Shown here piece by piece: positions 11,715 through 23,637 of a DNA stretch of 64,000 nucleotides. The stretch is from Gambelia wislizenii. Its lineage: Eukaryota; Chordata; Lepidosauria; Squamata; Crotaphytidae. The notes below the pieces were generated by a model that saw nothing but the letters and a program-made list of their open reading frames with translations, was not told where the DNA came from and made no database searches. Within the stretch, counting starts at the first letter, position 1, and each line of letters starts with the position of its first letter. The DNA lies in contig JAUMIR010000001.1 in assembly GCA_030847615.1 (NCBI GenBank), positions 62,199,501 through 62,263,500 on the forward strand, in the 5' to 3' direction. A program made the position numbers and the translations under genes.

Positions 11715-13465
11715 ATTCCTTCTGTGTTTGGGACAAGTTATATCAACATGGCAAGACACCTACTGGATCATTCCCAGACACTCACAAGAATTCTTACACA
11801 CAGAGTCAGACCAAGCAAGCCAAAAAGGACTGGCTGATCATTGAAAAAATACAGAGAACCTACCTGCTGTTTCAACTTTTTTAAAAATCCATTCAGAAAA
11901 AGAGCAGTTGTATTTTTAAATTTGGCCTATTCAGAAAAATGCACAAAAGCAAGCCTTGAAAATGCACAGGTTTTCTTTGAGACAAAGGAAACAAACCCTC
12001 ACTCCCTTTGGCAAGGACATATTCTTATGTAGTCCATAAGTATGAAACAAGTTAAGGTTTACCTCCTATCAGGAGTAAAAAATAAGGAAGGAACAGTGAA
12101 ACAAGGAAAAGATTAACTTTCTGAAATGGGTAAGGAAGAGGTCTACATTTCCATACTGAGAAATTGCTCATCTATTCTTATTTAAAGTATCCATTCATTC
12201 ACAGACAATTGTAGACATGCCCTTTGTAACTTCTTGCCCCCAAAGTATTATGAAATCTTACCTTACTAAACAGGAGATGAGCACAATGCTCTCAAAATGC
12301 CTGTGATTCGTGGCTGGTTCAAGTGATACCTCTTCATCTTTCTGTATTATGCAGAAATGTCTGTGAATCATTGCTGGTTCAAGTGATCTCTCTCCATCTT
12401 TTTGCATTTCACCAAAAGCTGTATCATGAGGCTTAATGAATTGATGTTTGCATGGCATTTTGAGGTTCTTCGATGAAAGATGCAATAAAAGTGTACTTTA
12501 TTACTATCCCACTCTGTCTTCTCTTTATCTTTCTGTCCACATAAGTGATATTTATCCATTCCTCCTCCTTTTCCTTCCTTGGTGATACGCCATGGGACAT
12601 GGCCTTTTATGAGCATCGTGTACTAAAACCAGCTACTTTTAGCACTTGAAATAGTACCCAGCAGCATGTCCCAGTTATTATCCTCCTGTGTCCTTCATGT
12701 TACCTCTTAAACCATGTTGCTATCCAAATTGATATTCCCACGGACATCTTCAAAAGAAGGAGAGCTTCAGTAACTCCCAAACTATTTAAGTTGTCTTTGT
12801 AAAATATGTAATTATCCACCTGGAACAGGCTCAGTCAAGAGTTGCCATAAGATTCTGGACTAGCAATGTAATTTTTTGTCTATTTCGTCCTTGGATGCAA
12901 GGATGAATAATTTCCCTAGCTTGCTCCCCACTGATGAAAAACAAACAAACAAACATACATTTTCTGAGCGGTTTTTTCCAGGCTGTGAGGCCGTGTTCTG
13001 GAAGCAAACAAACAAGCATTTTCTGTGTATTCACACACTGCAAAAAGATTTGGGGAATTGTGCTGAACAGAATTGCATACAGCTTTTTCTGCACACATAC
13101 AAAACGTTTTGCGCACAGAAGACACTTTTCTGCATAGGAAACATTGGGGTTGTCTATAGGAAGCAATACAATGTGGATTGGTGTGAAGTATTGCCAATTC
13201 ACAGCTGCTTCTATTTGTCTTAATATTTTTTTTAATATCACAGGCATGCGAAGCTATTCCAATGGGCATGCCTGCAAATCAAGATGGCAGGCATTTTTAT
13301 TTACCTCAAGTTGCTGCTGCCTAACAGTTTTTTTAAAATCCAAGGTGCAATCTTCCACATTAACAAAGAAGCAAACAAACAAAAAAAGGTATTTTCTCAC
13401 CATAGTGCATGATCGCTATATCAGGGTACTGGGATATGCAGTAGATTTATTCTGGAAAGAGCTGA
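11715..13465. other. Intergenic, with weak repeat traces
   Basis: There is no gene. At 12,966-13,007 there is a fragment reading TTTTTTCCAGGCTGTGAGGC and GTGTTCTGGAAGCA, similar to a common squamate MITE. At 12,990-13,160 there are TTTTCTG-rich stretches that resemble the unclassified repeat of 6.0 kb but are not clearly the same. Both are tentative. Confidence 0.35.
12296..12414. repeat. Two-copy tandem duplication of about 60 bp
   Basis: The two halves share GCTGGTTCAAGTGAT in the middle, preceded by CTGTGA and followed by a CTTCATCTTTCTGT-like block. They align at about 60-bp spacing with a number of differences. Confidence 0.7.
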
Positions 13466-13477
13466 GATGTAGCAAAT

Positions 13478-14641
13478 CTCTCTCACACTCTCTCTCTGGG
13501 TTTTCTTCGCAAACGAAGATACAGGAAGGACTCATCCCACGCTTTCTGCAAGCGTGCTGATGACTAAAAAGGCCAATCCAAGATAAAAAAAATCCATTTA
13601 CAGAAAGCACAGCAGAAGGTCTCCTTGGATGATGTTTCTGGGTTGTGATTGTTGCTGCGTTGTCGTTTCTTGTTTGGCGTGAGTTCTCAAATAAGGCTGC
13701 ATCATTGTGGATAGTGCATTGCCATGCCTCCCGATGTGAGGCCAGGGCGGACCATTGTCGGTGATCAATTTGGCCAAGCCTAAGATGTTGTTTCAGGGAG
13801 TCCTTGTATTGCTTATTTGGAGCATCCCTCTTACGCTGACCTGTGGCGAGTTCACCGTAGAGTACTATTTTTGGGAGGCGATGGTCCTCCATCCTAGAAA
13901 CGTGCCCTGCCCAGCGCAGCTGTGTTCTCAGTATCATGGCCTCAATGCTGGTGATCCCTGCTTGCTCAAGGACAGCAACATTCATCACGTGGTCAGTCCA
14001 GTGTATATTTAGGATTGTGTGTATACAGCGCTGATGAATGCGTTAGAGGAGTCGTAAGTGCTGGTGATAGGTGACCCATGTTTCAGACCCGTAAAGGAGA
14101 ATAGACAGTACAATGGCTCTATACACATTCATTTTTGTGCTTCGCCTCAGGTGTTTATTACTCCAGACTCTTTTGTAAAGTCTTCCAAATGCGCTACATG
14201 CCTTTGCTAATCTGTGATCGATCTCTTTGTCAATCTTGGCATCTGAGTGAAGCAAGGTTGTGTTCTTGCTCCAACTTTATTTACAATATTCTTCAGCATG
14301 GTGCTCCAAAGGGCTCGAAGAATAAGGCGACATCTATATACGTTACCGTATTGATGGTAGCTTGCTTAACTTAAGTTGTCTGAGGGTTTGCACTAATACT
14401 CTAAACTATCTAGTCTGTGAGCTGCTCTTCGCTGATGCTGCTGCCCTTGTTGCCCACACAGAAGCAGCACTGCAGTGCCTAACATCCTGCTTTGCAACAG
14501 CTGTAGAGCTGTTTGGGCTGGAAGTCAACCTGAAGAAAACAGAAGTTCTTTACCAACCTGCACCACAGGACGAACACCATCATCCTCATATTGCTGTCGG
14601 CAAATCTGTGCTTAAGTCCGTTCAGCAGTTCACCTACCTGG
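13478..14641 (-). mobile_element. RTE-like LINE with 5' inversion (twin-priming structure)
   Basis: The insertion is framed by GATGTAGCAAAT at 13466-13477 and at 14642-14653, a 12-bp TSD. Positions 13478-14246 carry the 3' part on the minus strand, ending in a GA-rich tail. Positions 14247-14641 carry the preceding RT segment on the plus strand. In protein order the plus segment (VKQGC to TYLGC) immediately precedes the minus segment (SDAKIDKE onward), so the 5' part has been flipped at one junction at 14246/14247. This is the classic outcome of twin priming. Class: RTE/BovB-like, judged from the DFTYLG / RWAGHV-type C-terminus. Confidence 0.85.
13500..14641 (-). pseudogene. RT fragment and C-terminal domain of the RTE-like LINE
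   Basis: The plus-strand piece (14247-14641) encodes KQGCVLAPTLFTIFF, then after a frameshift ELLFADAAALVAHTEAALQ, KKTEVLYQPAPQDE and SVQQFTYLGC. The expected FADD is read as FADA here. The minus-strand piece encodes SDAKIDKEIDHRLAKACSAF, LYGSETWVTYHQHLRLL, then LRWAGHVSRMEDHRLPKIVL and YKDSLKQHLRLG. The end is WIGLFSHQHACRKRG, a remnant of a C-terminal zinc finger. No endonuclease domain is present. Confidence 0.8.
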
Positions 14642-14653
14642 GATGTAGCAAAT

Positions 14654-15586
14654 AGTCTGCACAGATCTGCAGCACTGTGAGCTAGCAGCAATTTGCAGAA
14701 GGTAGCTGGGTAAATGTATCAATAGTTGTTGGGCTCAGAGCCCAAGAGTTGTGCTATGCAGAGCTGAGTTAAGCTTGTTAGTTCTGTGTTGGATTTCACA
14801 GAGGGAAGATGCTTTTCTTCTGAATGCTGTATATATCTGTAAATGTACTTCATTATGCCCAAGGCACTACTATCTGACACGCTACGGCAAAGCATGGCAG
14901 TTTTGGGCATTTCCCTGGTTAGTAAGCTCCACCCCCATGCATGTCTGACTAATCAGCTTTCCACTTTCGCTCTTATCAGGAATGTGCACCAAAGTGAATT
15001 GGTTGTCCCAGTGAGCAGGTATGTGGATTCCCAGTGGAGTTTTTTAAAAATTCTGGGAAAACAGCAAAGGCTTTTCCAGCAAAATACATGCAGTGTTTGG
15101 CCTCTCCCCCTTTCAAATATGGTGCATTGATGTGGGACCCCATTAAGACAAACTATATTCTATAAGAAGTATTTTCATCATTTAGATGATGCAAAAACAT
15201 GTGTTTTGTTCGAAAAAACCCTGGGTATTTCTGCACAGCATAACTGCCCTTTTCACTTTGGGCTGTACAAACACCAGGAGAAAACTACACAATAATCTCA
15301 TTGCGCTTTACTAAATGTTAGAAAATCTTTTTCTCATCAGTTAATGAATGACAATTCTTTTTCATCTTATTCTGGACACTTTCTTTTTAGTTCAGTGCAA
15401 TTTACTTGTGTATACTGTTGGTATATGTAAGCTGTGACATTTGTAAACTTTAGGAAGTGTTCCTTTTTTTAGTCATACAGCTGTTCACATATTTTGTGCT
15501 TTGCAAATTTCAGTGCACTTGACCTTTGAAAATGTTTTCTGAGTGCTTATCTACATGGTCACTGTACCTCATCTTGCCCTGTGTTA
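14654..15586. other. No gene or recognised repeat
   Basis: Intergenic sequence between the LINE and the next MITE. Frames are under 100 codons and show no family signature. Confidence 0.5.
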
Positions 15587-16189
15587 GGTCTCGTCTACAC
15601 GATTTAAATAGTACGTACGGCGTGCGAAAGTTCGTGCTTTAGTACAAATGGCCATTTGAATGCACACAAATGCAAAAGAGGGGGGCAGTTTTCCACCCTG
15701 AAATACGCACACGCGGTGTTCGGGAGGGAAAGCGGATTGCGAAGAGAAATCCGTATGCCGTTCGGATGGCTGATGGGTCTGTATGGTCTGTTCTCACACA
15801 TACGAACAGGCAGGGTAATCTTATTGGCTGGCTGAGTAGAGGGGGCGGGGCTAGCACGGAGGGGAATTGGGAGTGGCCGCCATGTTGGTTTCCTGGCTAG
15901 CAACCATCCGGTAAGTCCGTGAATTTATATGTTTATTTATTTTTATTTTATATTGTAAATACGGAAAACCGACTGTCCGCAAACCAGGAACCTTTTTTTA
16001 AAAAAAAAAAGCGGCGGGAGATTTAAAACTGCCGCTTGGCTTGCTCGCTCTAGCCAGCTTTGGGAAGAGGGAGTCATATGGAGTTTAGGGGGGGTAAAAT
16101 TGTATAGCTGGTCCGTATGCATACAAATGACAGGCTGTTCATATTTTTTTCCCTCATACAGATTTTTTTATGATCGTATAGTCGCACCC
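15587..16189 (+). mobile_element. Non-autonomous DNA transposon with promoter-like core, copy 1
   Basis: This 603-bp element is flanked by TTA on both sides. Its termini are imperfect inverted repeats: GGTCTCGTCTACACGAT at the left, and the complement of the right end reads GGGTGCGACTATACGAT. The TTA duplication would suit a PIF/Harbinger-type element, but no transposase is present, so the superfamily is inferred only. It shares its core with copies at 29.2 kb and 55.2 kb. It is unusually CpG-rich for this window. Confidence 0.7.
15821..15916 (+). promoter_or_regulatory. CCAAT / GC-box / YY1-like start codon / splice-donor module
   Basis: In order: TTATTGGCTGG (reverse CCAAT box, NF-Y type), GGGGGCGGGGC (GC box, Sp1 type, 15841-15851), GCCGCCATGTTGG (15876-15888; fits both a YY1 site and a Kozak ATG) and CGGTAAGTCC (splice-donor consensus, GTAAGT 15911-15916). 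The ATG opens a 10-codon frame that would run into the donor. Function is inferred from motifs only. Confidence 0.5.
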
Positions 16190-16812
16190 TTAGAGTCCTG
16201 CAGTCCATCTGTCACAGGGCATTCACCATGTTCTGCCTCTGGACAATCCTCACCATCCCAGGGGAAGGTATCAGGCTCAGATGGGTGGAAGGAAGGATAG
16301 GGCCTGATACAACATTTTTTTTAAAAGAAAATGACAACAATCCTGTTCTTGTTGGAGCCTGTCGCAGCAGGCCGGTCCTCACCAACATCTTCCTAGCTCT
16401 CCTGGAAGGCAGAAAGAGTCCTGCAGCATGTGACCAAGGCTGGTCACATTCAGGGGGCCTTGGTCACATGTTGAAGGCCCCCTTCCTCTCTTCTGAAACA
16501 GCTGGAAATGGCTGGCGTGCCTGTCAGGAATTCCTTGCACTCTGTGGAGGGAACTGGGGAACAGTGGGCAGGGCCAGTTTAACTATTCTGCCAAATCAGA
16601 ATTGGCGGGGGGGGGGCAAGGTCAAGAGAGGGCCCCGTACTAGCCTCCTTAATCTGACGAAGGGGACAGCCAGTAGGAGCCCCCTCCTACCCTCCTTCTC
16701 CAAAAACCTCCGCTGGCTTAAAAAAAAAAAGCATCTCACGAACCCAAAGAGAAAGCGAAAGAAACAGCAACCTCCGTGGCAGAAGCTGGAGGGAGAGGCA
16801 TGGAGAAGGTGA

Positions 16813-16855
<43 letters not shown>

Positions 16856-17021
16856 GGGAATTTGAATGTTGTCTCCCTCAGAAAGGATTTCTTTCCCTTC
16901 CCTTCCCTTCCCTTCCCTTCCCTTCCCTTCCCTTCCCTTTCCCCCATGGTCTTCTTCAGCTCCCTACCCTTGCTTCCAACTGAGTTCAGCCTGCAAAGGG
17001 AATTTGTGTGTTTGCCCATGT
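16190..17021. other. Intergenic with microsatellites
   Basis: It contains a palindromic piece at about 16,438-16,485 (CATGTGACCAAGGC ... GGTCACATG). A (GA)n tract lies at 16813-16853 and (CCCTT)n at 16891-16940. A plus-strand frame of 194 codons (16228-16812) has no family signature. The palindromic piece resembles 25,170-25,225. Confidence 0.5.
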
Positions 17022-17222
17022 GCCATCAAGTAATTTCTGACTAAGGCAAACCTACCATGGGGTTTTCTAGGCAAGGTTTGTTCAAAGGGGGTGTGCCTTT
17101 GCCTTCCTTTGAGGCTGAGAGAGTGTGACTTGCCCAAGGTCAACCAGTGGGCATTCATGGCTGAGTAAGGATTCAAACCCTGGTCTCCACAGTCATAGGG
17201 CATTTGCTGAAACTTCTACAAC
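17022..17222 (-). mobile_element. tRNA-derived SINE
   Basis: Read on the minus strand, it contains a B-box-like GGTTTGAATCC, then CTCAGCCATGAATGCC, GACCTTGGGCAAGTCACACT, and a body with AAGGCAAAGGCA and AACCTTGCCTAGAAAACCCC. These are the blocks of a widespread squamate tRNA-derived SINE. The 3' tail is degenerate. SINEs of this kind are transcribed by RNA polymerase III and moved by a partner LINE. Confidence 0.8.
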
Positions 17223-18374
17223 ACTCTGGTTCTTTTAACAGAGGAATATAAAGAATATAAATAAAAATTGGAGTAATATTACTGGGAACAATGGTTTTAT
17301 TGTTGTCACTAAAACACCAGTATCCCATTAGTGTTATGTGAGAGGCACTGGCCTAGAGCAGTGGTTTTAAACCTTTTCTTTAGCAGGTACCCCCTTTAAA
17401 TATCTTTTGTTGCCCCAAGACTTAACTCAAGATTCAAAACCCTAATAATAATAGCTAACAACAAAAACAATACAATTACACCATCCATTAAACTTTTCCT
17501 CAGAGGTACTCTTGCTTCTTCCTGCAAGTTTGTGGCTGGAGTGGATTGAATGGCAATGTGCAGGACAAGCCAGCCAGCCAGCCTTTGCCTTGCTTCCTGT
17601 CATGTGGCTACTCCACTACAGGGAGGAGGTGGGCTAAGCAGCCTTCAAGACTTTGTGGACTCCCTGTGAGGACATTGCGGTCCCCAAATTAAGAAACACT
17701 GGGCTAGAGAATGCTGGAAAAGGAACAATGCAACCAGACCTTGAGAAGGATGCTGGCAGGGGGATTCTGGGAGGTGTAATCTAAGAAGACATTTGTTTTC
17801 TATAGCACATGATTTTCCTCACCTACATAATTTGCATTTATCCTGCTTTGTTTTGTGATCACTGATGGGTAAATACAGACTTAATTTGCAAGTATGGTTA
17901 ATGAGGCATGTGACTCTGAGGAAATCCTGTTATGGGAAGGAAACTGGTCACATTCACCTTAATGCCTATTTGACTGTTGCTTCTGAGAAATAGGAATGCA
18001 AAGGGACAGTTTTCTCAAATGTCTAGGTGCAATAACAACTATTTTTTGTTGGTGAGCTAGAATTGTACACATAACTAATTCCTTTTCAAAAGTAACTTTC
18101 CAATCTCTGGATTTGATCCCTGTGTCTCTGACCCATGTTCTACCTACTCTCTTCCTCCTCAGTTGTCAGTTCTCTTTTGCTTAATATCTCAACACCCCAT
18201 GCTGTCAAATTAGTATTGGACTGTATTAGCTTTCCCCCCATGACCATTTTACAGGGCCTCTCTCCACAATTGTTTTTGCATATCTGCAGTCATCTAGGCC
18301 ACCCTGAGTCTGCTAATACAATACCCGGGGTAATGGGTCCTGTAGTTTTGGCTACAGCTCTGCAAAATGTCAGT
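17223..18374. other. No gene; fragmentary repeats only
   Basis: The sequence is AT-rich. A short GGGGGATTCTGGGAGGTGTA piece near 17,758 resembles MITE stems found elsewhere in squamates. I cannot assign the rest. Confidence 0.4.
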
Positions 18375-18668
18375 ATCATAGAATCATAGAATCATAGAAT
18401 TGCAGAGTTGGAAGAGACCACGAGGACCATCCAGTCCAACCCCCCTGCCACGCAGGAAATCTTGATCAAAGCATCCCCGACAGATGGCAATCCAGCCTCT
18501 GTTTAAAGACCTCCAAGGAAGGAGACCCCACCACGCTCCGAGGGAGTGCGTTCCACTACCGAACAGCTCTGACTGTCAAAAAGTTCCTCCTCATGTTGAG
18601 GTGGAATCTCTGTTCCTGGAGCTTGCATCCATTGCTCCGTGTTCCAGTCTCTGGAGCAGCAGAAAACA
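18375..18668 (-). mobile_element. CR1 LINE 3' end
   Basis: It begins with ATCATAGAATCATAGAAT units (the CR1 terminal microsatellite in reverse), then GAGTTGGAAGAGACCACGAG and CCAGTCCAACCCCCCTGCC. The ORF2 C-terminus follows in reverse, with CTGTTTAAAGACCTCCAAGG. It is 5'-truncated. Confidence 0.9.
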
Positions 18669-18725
18669 TGATGATGTAGATGATGATGATAATGATGATG
18701 ATGACAATGATGAGCATGATGATGA
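18669..18725. repeat. (GAT)n-rich simple repeat
   Basis: Imperfect GATGAT/GACGAT units directly follow the CR1 fragment. Confidence 0.9.
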
Positions 18726-18739
18726 AAAACTTGTTTCCA

Positions 18740-21700
18740 TATCAATATCCACCTTCCTGCATGCAGTTTTAAAACACTTACTGTATACACAAAAATAGAT
18801 AAGCTGTTTTCATTGTGTAGGTTTCAATGACTGTGGGCATCACATGTGTATTATTACCTGTAACTGGCTTAATTTTTCATAATGTTCCCCTTTCAAAAGC
18901 ACAGGCATCTCAGTAACTTGTATAATCCAGATTTGAATTAATGTTGTGCATCACGCATACATTATTACCCACATTTGGCTTAATTGCTCATCAGCCTAAG
19001 AATCCAATCATTGCTTCTTCTTCTTTTTTCTTTTTCCATTTTCTAGAGTGTTAGCTGAGTTAGTGTGCAGTCAAAGTCAAAACAACAAGATCTTATGACC
19101 TTATTCTTCTATGGGTTTTTGGAAATCTTCACAACAACTTTGTCAGGTAATTCAGGATTATTGCCACCCATGTTACAAGAGAGTGGCTTATTATATTCAC
19201 AGTGAATGCAAGATGTGAAGCAGTGACTTCCTGATTTATACCTTAGTCTTGTAGACAATATTCTACATTTCATCTCAGTGTTGATGATACAGTAATACTA
19301 TTTCATGAAGTTAAGTATTTTACAGGCATTTTCAAGCAAATTCTGCATATGTCTACTCAGAAATAAGTCGTACTTACTTCCAGGATAGGATCACACCTTT
19401 AAGCTTTAACATAACTGTCATACTTTGAATTTTAAGCATTTCATTCCCTTCTGACCAGACTCATTACATTTTCTCCCTGTATACCAGCTTTCCCCAAACT
19501 GGTACTCTCCATGTATGTTGTTCATACCATTGGGTCTGCTTACTGGAGAGTATGAAATTGTTATCCAGTCCATTTGAAACAGGGAGAAAATTGGGATATA
19601 AATCCAATATATATCCTGTGTGTGTGTGTGTGTTTGTGCGTGCACGCCGGGTATGCATTTTACCAACCTACAAAAGGAATGGAAAGCTGAGTGAACCTTG
19701 GAGCCCTTTGGATCCAACTTGCAATGTTGTTGCTGCAGTACCGGCATATGGGAAAGCCGCTTTGCATTGATATGGATATATGTGGCTGCAACTGAAGGTA
19801 ACAGTTTGTGGATCTGATGAAGTGAGCCCTAGTTCATGAACATGTTTCCCATAATAAAGGTATCAACCTATAAGTTGCCTTTTTAAAAAAATATCTTTCA
19901 ATAGTATTCTCAGCCAAGCAGATGTTGCACCAAATGTAGACAATTGTGAATACTTGTGGAATTTTTTGAGTACATAGATTATCCAACTCTTTCTTGGCAA
20001 TTCTCACAACTTGCTACCATTTTTGTCCTCTGTATTGTGTGACCCTCAGACATCCTTCAGAAGGTATATAAATAGATGGTGAGTTGCAGCTCTTGGAGAA
20101 ATTGTTGACTGAAGAGTGGGGAGAGGCCCTGGGTGTGGTGAAAGGGGTGCATTACAATCAGTTCCCTCAAAGTCCACCATTACTTCCTACAGAAGTATTG
20201 CAGAGATCATAATAACAAAGGCAACTTCATCCTGGCCTGACCAAATGATGATTTTACTCTGTGAAACGAGGATTTATAGCCCTTATAATTTCATCCCATT
20301 TAGCACTGTTCCTGATAATTATTCTTCATAGATGTCGAATATCATCTGAAGCTAATTAAACACCCTCACATAAGCATATTTGAGGGGGGGAAATGTGTAA
20401 ATGTATTTGATGGAGACCATATTTCCAGGAGTGCAACTTCAGATCAATAAGTCACATTAATCAAAGAAACATCTTTTGATTGATTATAATGTACAATGGA
20501 TTAACCAGGCAGTAGATTTTAATTTTTTGAAAGGTATTAAAAATCCAACATATGTGGTAGACACCATTTTATAAAAGAATCCATTCTTCTCTTACATATA
20601 GTGAGAAATCCTTGTTAGCATGCCCTACTACCCCCTGCCCATGATATCTCATAATTGGAAATATTGGACTTTTTCAGGGTCAGGTTGGCTGGGGCAAACC
20701 AAAAAGGTCAGTTGGAGGTCACAATGACAGGGATGTGTCTTAGAAATATTATGGCAAGGAAATCCATATTAGGATTGTGTAGAAGCCCCTTAGTAAACAT
20801 AGTCATTAAGGAGGTATGTGCTAATCCTTTCTTCTAGCCCTGGGTGCTTCAGTAATGATTCACTCAATCAAACAATTAAGTGACCATTTCCAAATATAGT
20901 CCTATGGAAATCTCTCCTATACGTGCTCCTGTCCAACTTTGTGAGGTTGTTATAAACTCATCAATTCCTATCTCCCAGCCATTAAAACAATAATTTGAGT
21001 TTTGCTTTCCTTTGTCTATCCAGTAGGAAAGCCATCCAGGCTTTGTCCTAACCAGAGTACCCCTTCAGGATGTGAAATATGGTATAAATATTAATCCCCT
21101 GGCCATAGAGAGGTGTGCCATGGTGGAAGAACCTGGCCACTCTCTCAGTGCACCACTGGATTGGAACCTCCTGTGCCACTGACAGATACCTGTCTGAGTA
21201 CCTTCACTGCAGAAAACACTACTCTTCAACACTGGTAACTATCACTGTATATTCCTGAACGGCTCCCTCTGTCTAATGCTTCTGCCTTACTCTGCTTTAG
21301 CCTTGTATGGTTCTGAGGAATGTGTGTTGTTTGTGTTGTTTCCAATAAAAATACTTTATTTCACTTTAAACTGGAGTTCTCTCTACAGTTAGTACTGGTG
21401 TACATGGGTGAAAAGATCCCAAAATTATCTGCTTCTCGCAGGCTTCTCTTTGAACTAATAATTTCCCCAGATAATAATAGATATTTTGGCATCATGAGAG
21501 GGACCCTAAATCACCCCTGCTACCTCTTAGGGTAACACCCTTTTCTAAGATAGCATCTACAATAGAATGTACTTTGCCTAACCCCCCCCCCAAAAAAAAA
21601 ACATTTCCCCCCTTCAGATCTGGCCTATAAGAACATTGTGTGATCTCTTAGGCTAGTGGAATAATTCTAAGAACATGGTGATGTTCAGCTGTAGGTTGAG

Positions 21701-21984
21701 CAAGCAAGAGCAGAATAGGCGTAACTAGTGCTAACAACACTTATCCAAAATGAAGTTAAAATGAGATATGAACTGGCTTGAGCAACAGCTTGTGCAAGTA
21801 GAAGAACATCTACCTTTGAATCCCTTCAGTCCTATCATTGGGGAAAAGGCAGGATATAAATAAACAAACCAACTAAAATCTTGTACAATAACTTGTGGGG
21901 TAGAGTGCCCAGATTGGATCTGAGATGGTGCTCCTGCAATTTAATCCTTAACAGATATTGGAACAGGATAAGGTACCATCAAGC
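18740..21984. other. 3.2 kb without a recognisable gene
   Basis: A (TG)n tract lies at 19617-19633. A CCAATAAAAATACTTTATTT stretch at about 21,340 looks like a polyadenylation region, but I could not frame an LTR around it. Other frames are short and carry no motif. A C-run and A-run lie at about 21,582-21,602. Confidence 0.45.
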
Positions 21985-22436
21985 TCCATCAAGCTAGAGA
22001 AGGGTAACCAAAATGCTGGGAAGTCTGGAAGCCATGCCTTATGATGGGCGGCTTAGGGGGTTGGGTATGTTTGGCATGGAGAAGAGAAGGTTATGAGGTG
22101 GCATGATAGCTATGTTTAAATATTTGAAGGAATGTCATGCTGAGGATGGAGCAAGCTTGTTTTCTGTTGCTCCAATGACTAGGATATGGAGCAATAGACT
22201 CAAACTACAGGAAAAGAGATTCCACCTAAGCATTAGGAAGAACTTTCTGACAGTAAGAGCTGTTCAGCAGTGGAATGCATTGCCTCAGAGTGTGGTGGTG
22301 TCTTCTTCTTTGGAGGTTTTTAAACAGAGGCTGAATAGGCCTCTGTGAGGAGTGCTTTGAATATATTTCTCAGGGCAGGAGGTTGGACTAGATGGCCCTT
22401 GTGGTTTCTTCCAACTCTATGATTCTATGATCCTAA
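21985..22436 (+). mobile_element. CR1 LINE 3' fragment
   Basis: The plus strand encodes the CR1 ORF2 C-terminus: MIAMFKYLKECHAEDGASLF, KLQEKRFHLSIRKNFLTVRA and VQQWNALP. The typical 3' UTR follows, with GACTAGATGGCCCTTGTGG and terminal TTCTATGA units. The frame 22103-22348 remains open. The endonuclease and RT are missing. Confidence 0.9.
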
Positions 22437-22439
22437 GCT

Positions 22440-22715
22440 AGACAAAGGTACCTGTCCTTTCAAACCCCAAGTTTCAAAGCAGCTGTGCTTCCTCTCATGA
22501 CTATTGCTTAACCAATGGAGAGTAGGGAAGGGGGCATAGAGGAACACCAGCTCTGTTCTTGCTGCCAGATGCAGAGTAATGATGTCACCTTCAGTGATGT
22601 GTGTCTGGTGACAAGAACAGAGCTGGACACTCTTCCATCGCATCTTCCCTCCACTGGTGATGTATTAGCTGTTTTGGGAGGGATGGCTACAGCTTAAAGG
22701 AGGAGTTTGAACAGT
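22440..22715. repeat. Fold-back (inverted-repeat) element
   Basis: The core arms are 22548-22570 (CCAGCTCTGTTCTTG, CTG, CCAGA) and 22605-22627 (TCTGG, TGA, CAAGAACAGAGCTGG), about 34 bp apart. Weaker pairing extends outward: ACCAATGGAG at the left pairs with CTCCACTGGTG at the right. Pairing then fades near the outer limits given. It is probably a MITE. Outer limits are approximate and no TSD was confirmed. Confidence 0.6.
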
Positions 22716-23194
22716 GAGGGAGGACAGGAACCTTCATCCTGCTTGACAGAACTTCATGGTACTCATCCTGCTCTAATATCTATTTAGGATAAAAGTTACA
22801 TGAACCCTGTCCTCGATCCAATCTGGCAACCTTCTTGTGGAAGTATTTTTACAATGGCTTGTGATACTGCTTGTCCAACATGGGAGGGGTTATCTTGGTC
22901 CCACCACTGACACAGGCACATTTGGTGAGAACATGTGAGGAGGTCATATTGGTGGCTATGTCTAAGCTATCAAATTCAATCCCAGAGGGTCCTCCCCATT
23001 TCTACTCTCCTCCTCTTAGCAGGCAAAGAACTGTTTATTTTGACAGGCTTTCTGCTATTAAGTAGTTACTAGGGAAGGGCCTTTTATGGGGGTGGGTTTG
23101 CTGTATTTTTTTTCTCTTTGTTATGTTTTAAATGCTTTTCAACTGTATTTTGTTTTAATCTGTTGATGGAAGACTGCCAACAAATAACTTGTGC
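22716..23194. other. No gene or recognised repeat
   Basis: Short frames only. No motif supports a feature. Confidence 0.45.
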
Positions 23195-23310
23195 TGTCAG
23201 ACGAAGGAACTGGCAAAACCACCTCTGAGTGTTCCTTGACCAAGAAAACCCTGTGAAATTAATAGGTTTGTCATATGTCACAAGCAACTTGAAGGCACAT
23301 ACACACATAT
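23195..23310 (+). mobile_element. SINE 3' part
   Basis: The plus strand reads GGCAAAACCACCTCTGAGTG, AAGAAAACCCTGTGAAATTA and CAACTTGAAGGCACATACACAC. These are the body and tail of the squamate tRNA-derived SINE. The tRNA head was not recognised, so this copy is partial. Confidence 0.7.
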
Positions 23311-23455
23311 ATGCTACCTTGTGTACCATATTAGTAAAAAGGTGGGGTATTAAATAAATAAACATTGCAATAGATTTCACAAGCAGAATAAAGGTATTGG
23401 CCTTGATGTATAAGGATGAAAATGACTTCTGCATGTAGTAGAAGTTTTGTTGTAG

Positions 23456-23552
23456 CTAAACATAACCAGCTACCTAAACTATTCCTCATAGGGCATGGCT
23501 TCCAGACTTTTTACCATTTTGGTTGCCTTCCTCTGGAGATGTTCAGATGTCC
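23456..23552 (-). mobile_element. CR1 LINE fragment
   Basis: It is the reverse of a CR1 ORF2 segment: CTCATAGGGCATGGCTTCC and GTTGCCTTCCTCTGGA match the corresponding parts of the CR1 copies at 33.8 kb and 58.4 kb. There is no 3' end, so it is an internal fragment. Confidence 0.8.
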
Positions 23553-23637
23553 AGGGGGAATTAGACCATGGAATCATCTCTTCTGCAAGACCCCTTGAGT
23601 TGAGTGGTCTTTTATATAATTTCTCCTTCCTGTCTAC

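Noticed and set aside
13440..13988. 190-codon minus-strand frame as a host gene
   Set aside because: It is the C-terminus of an RTE-like LINE; a second, related fragment lies at 58.6 kb.
16228..16812. 194-codon plus-strand frame between repeats
   Set aside because: No family motif, an A-run drives its lysine-rich end, and part of it matches a repeat at 25.2 kb. Treated as chance.
21330..21500. Possible LTR end with AATAAA and a TGGCATCATGAGAGGGACC primer-like site
   Set aside because: I could not match it to any tRNA 3' end and no TG...CA frame was found.
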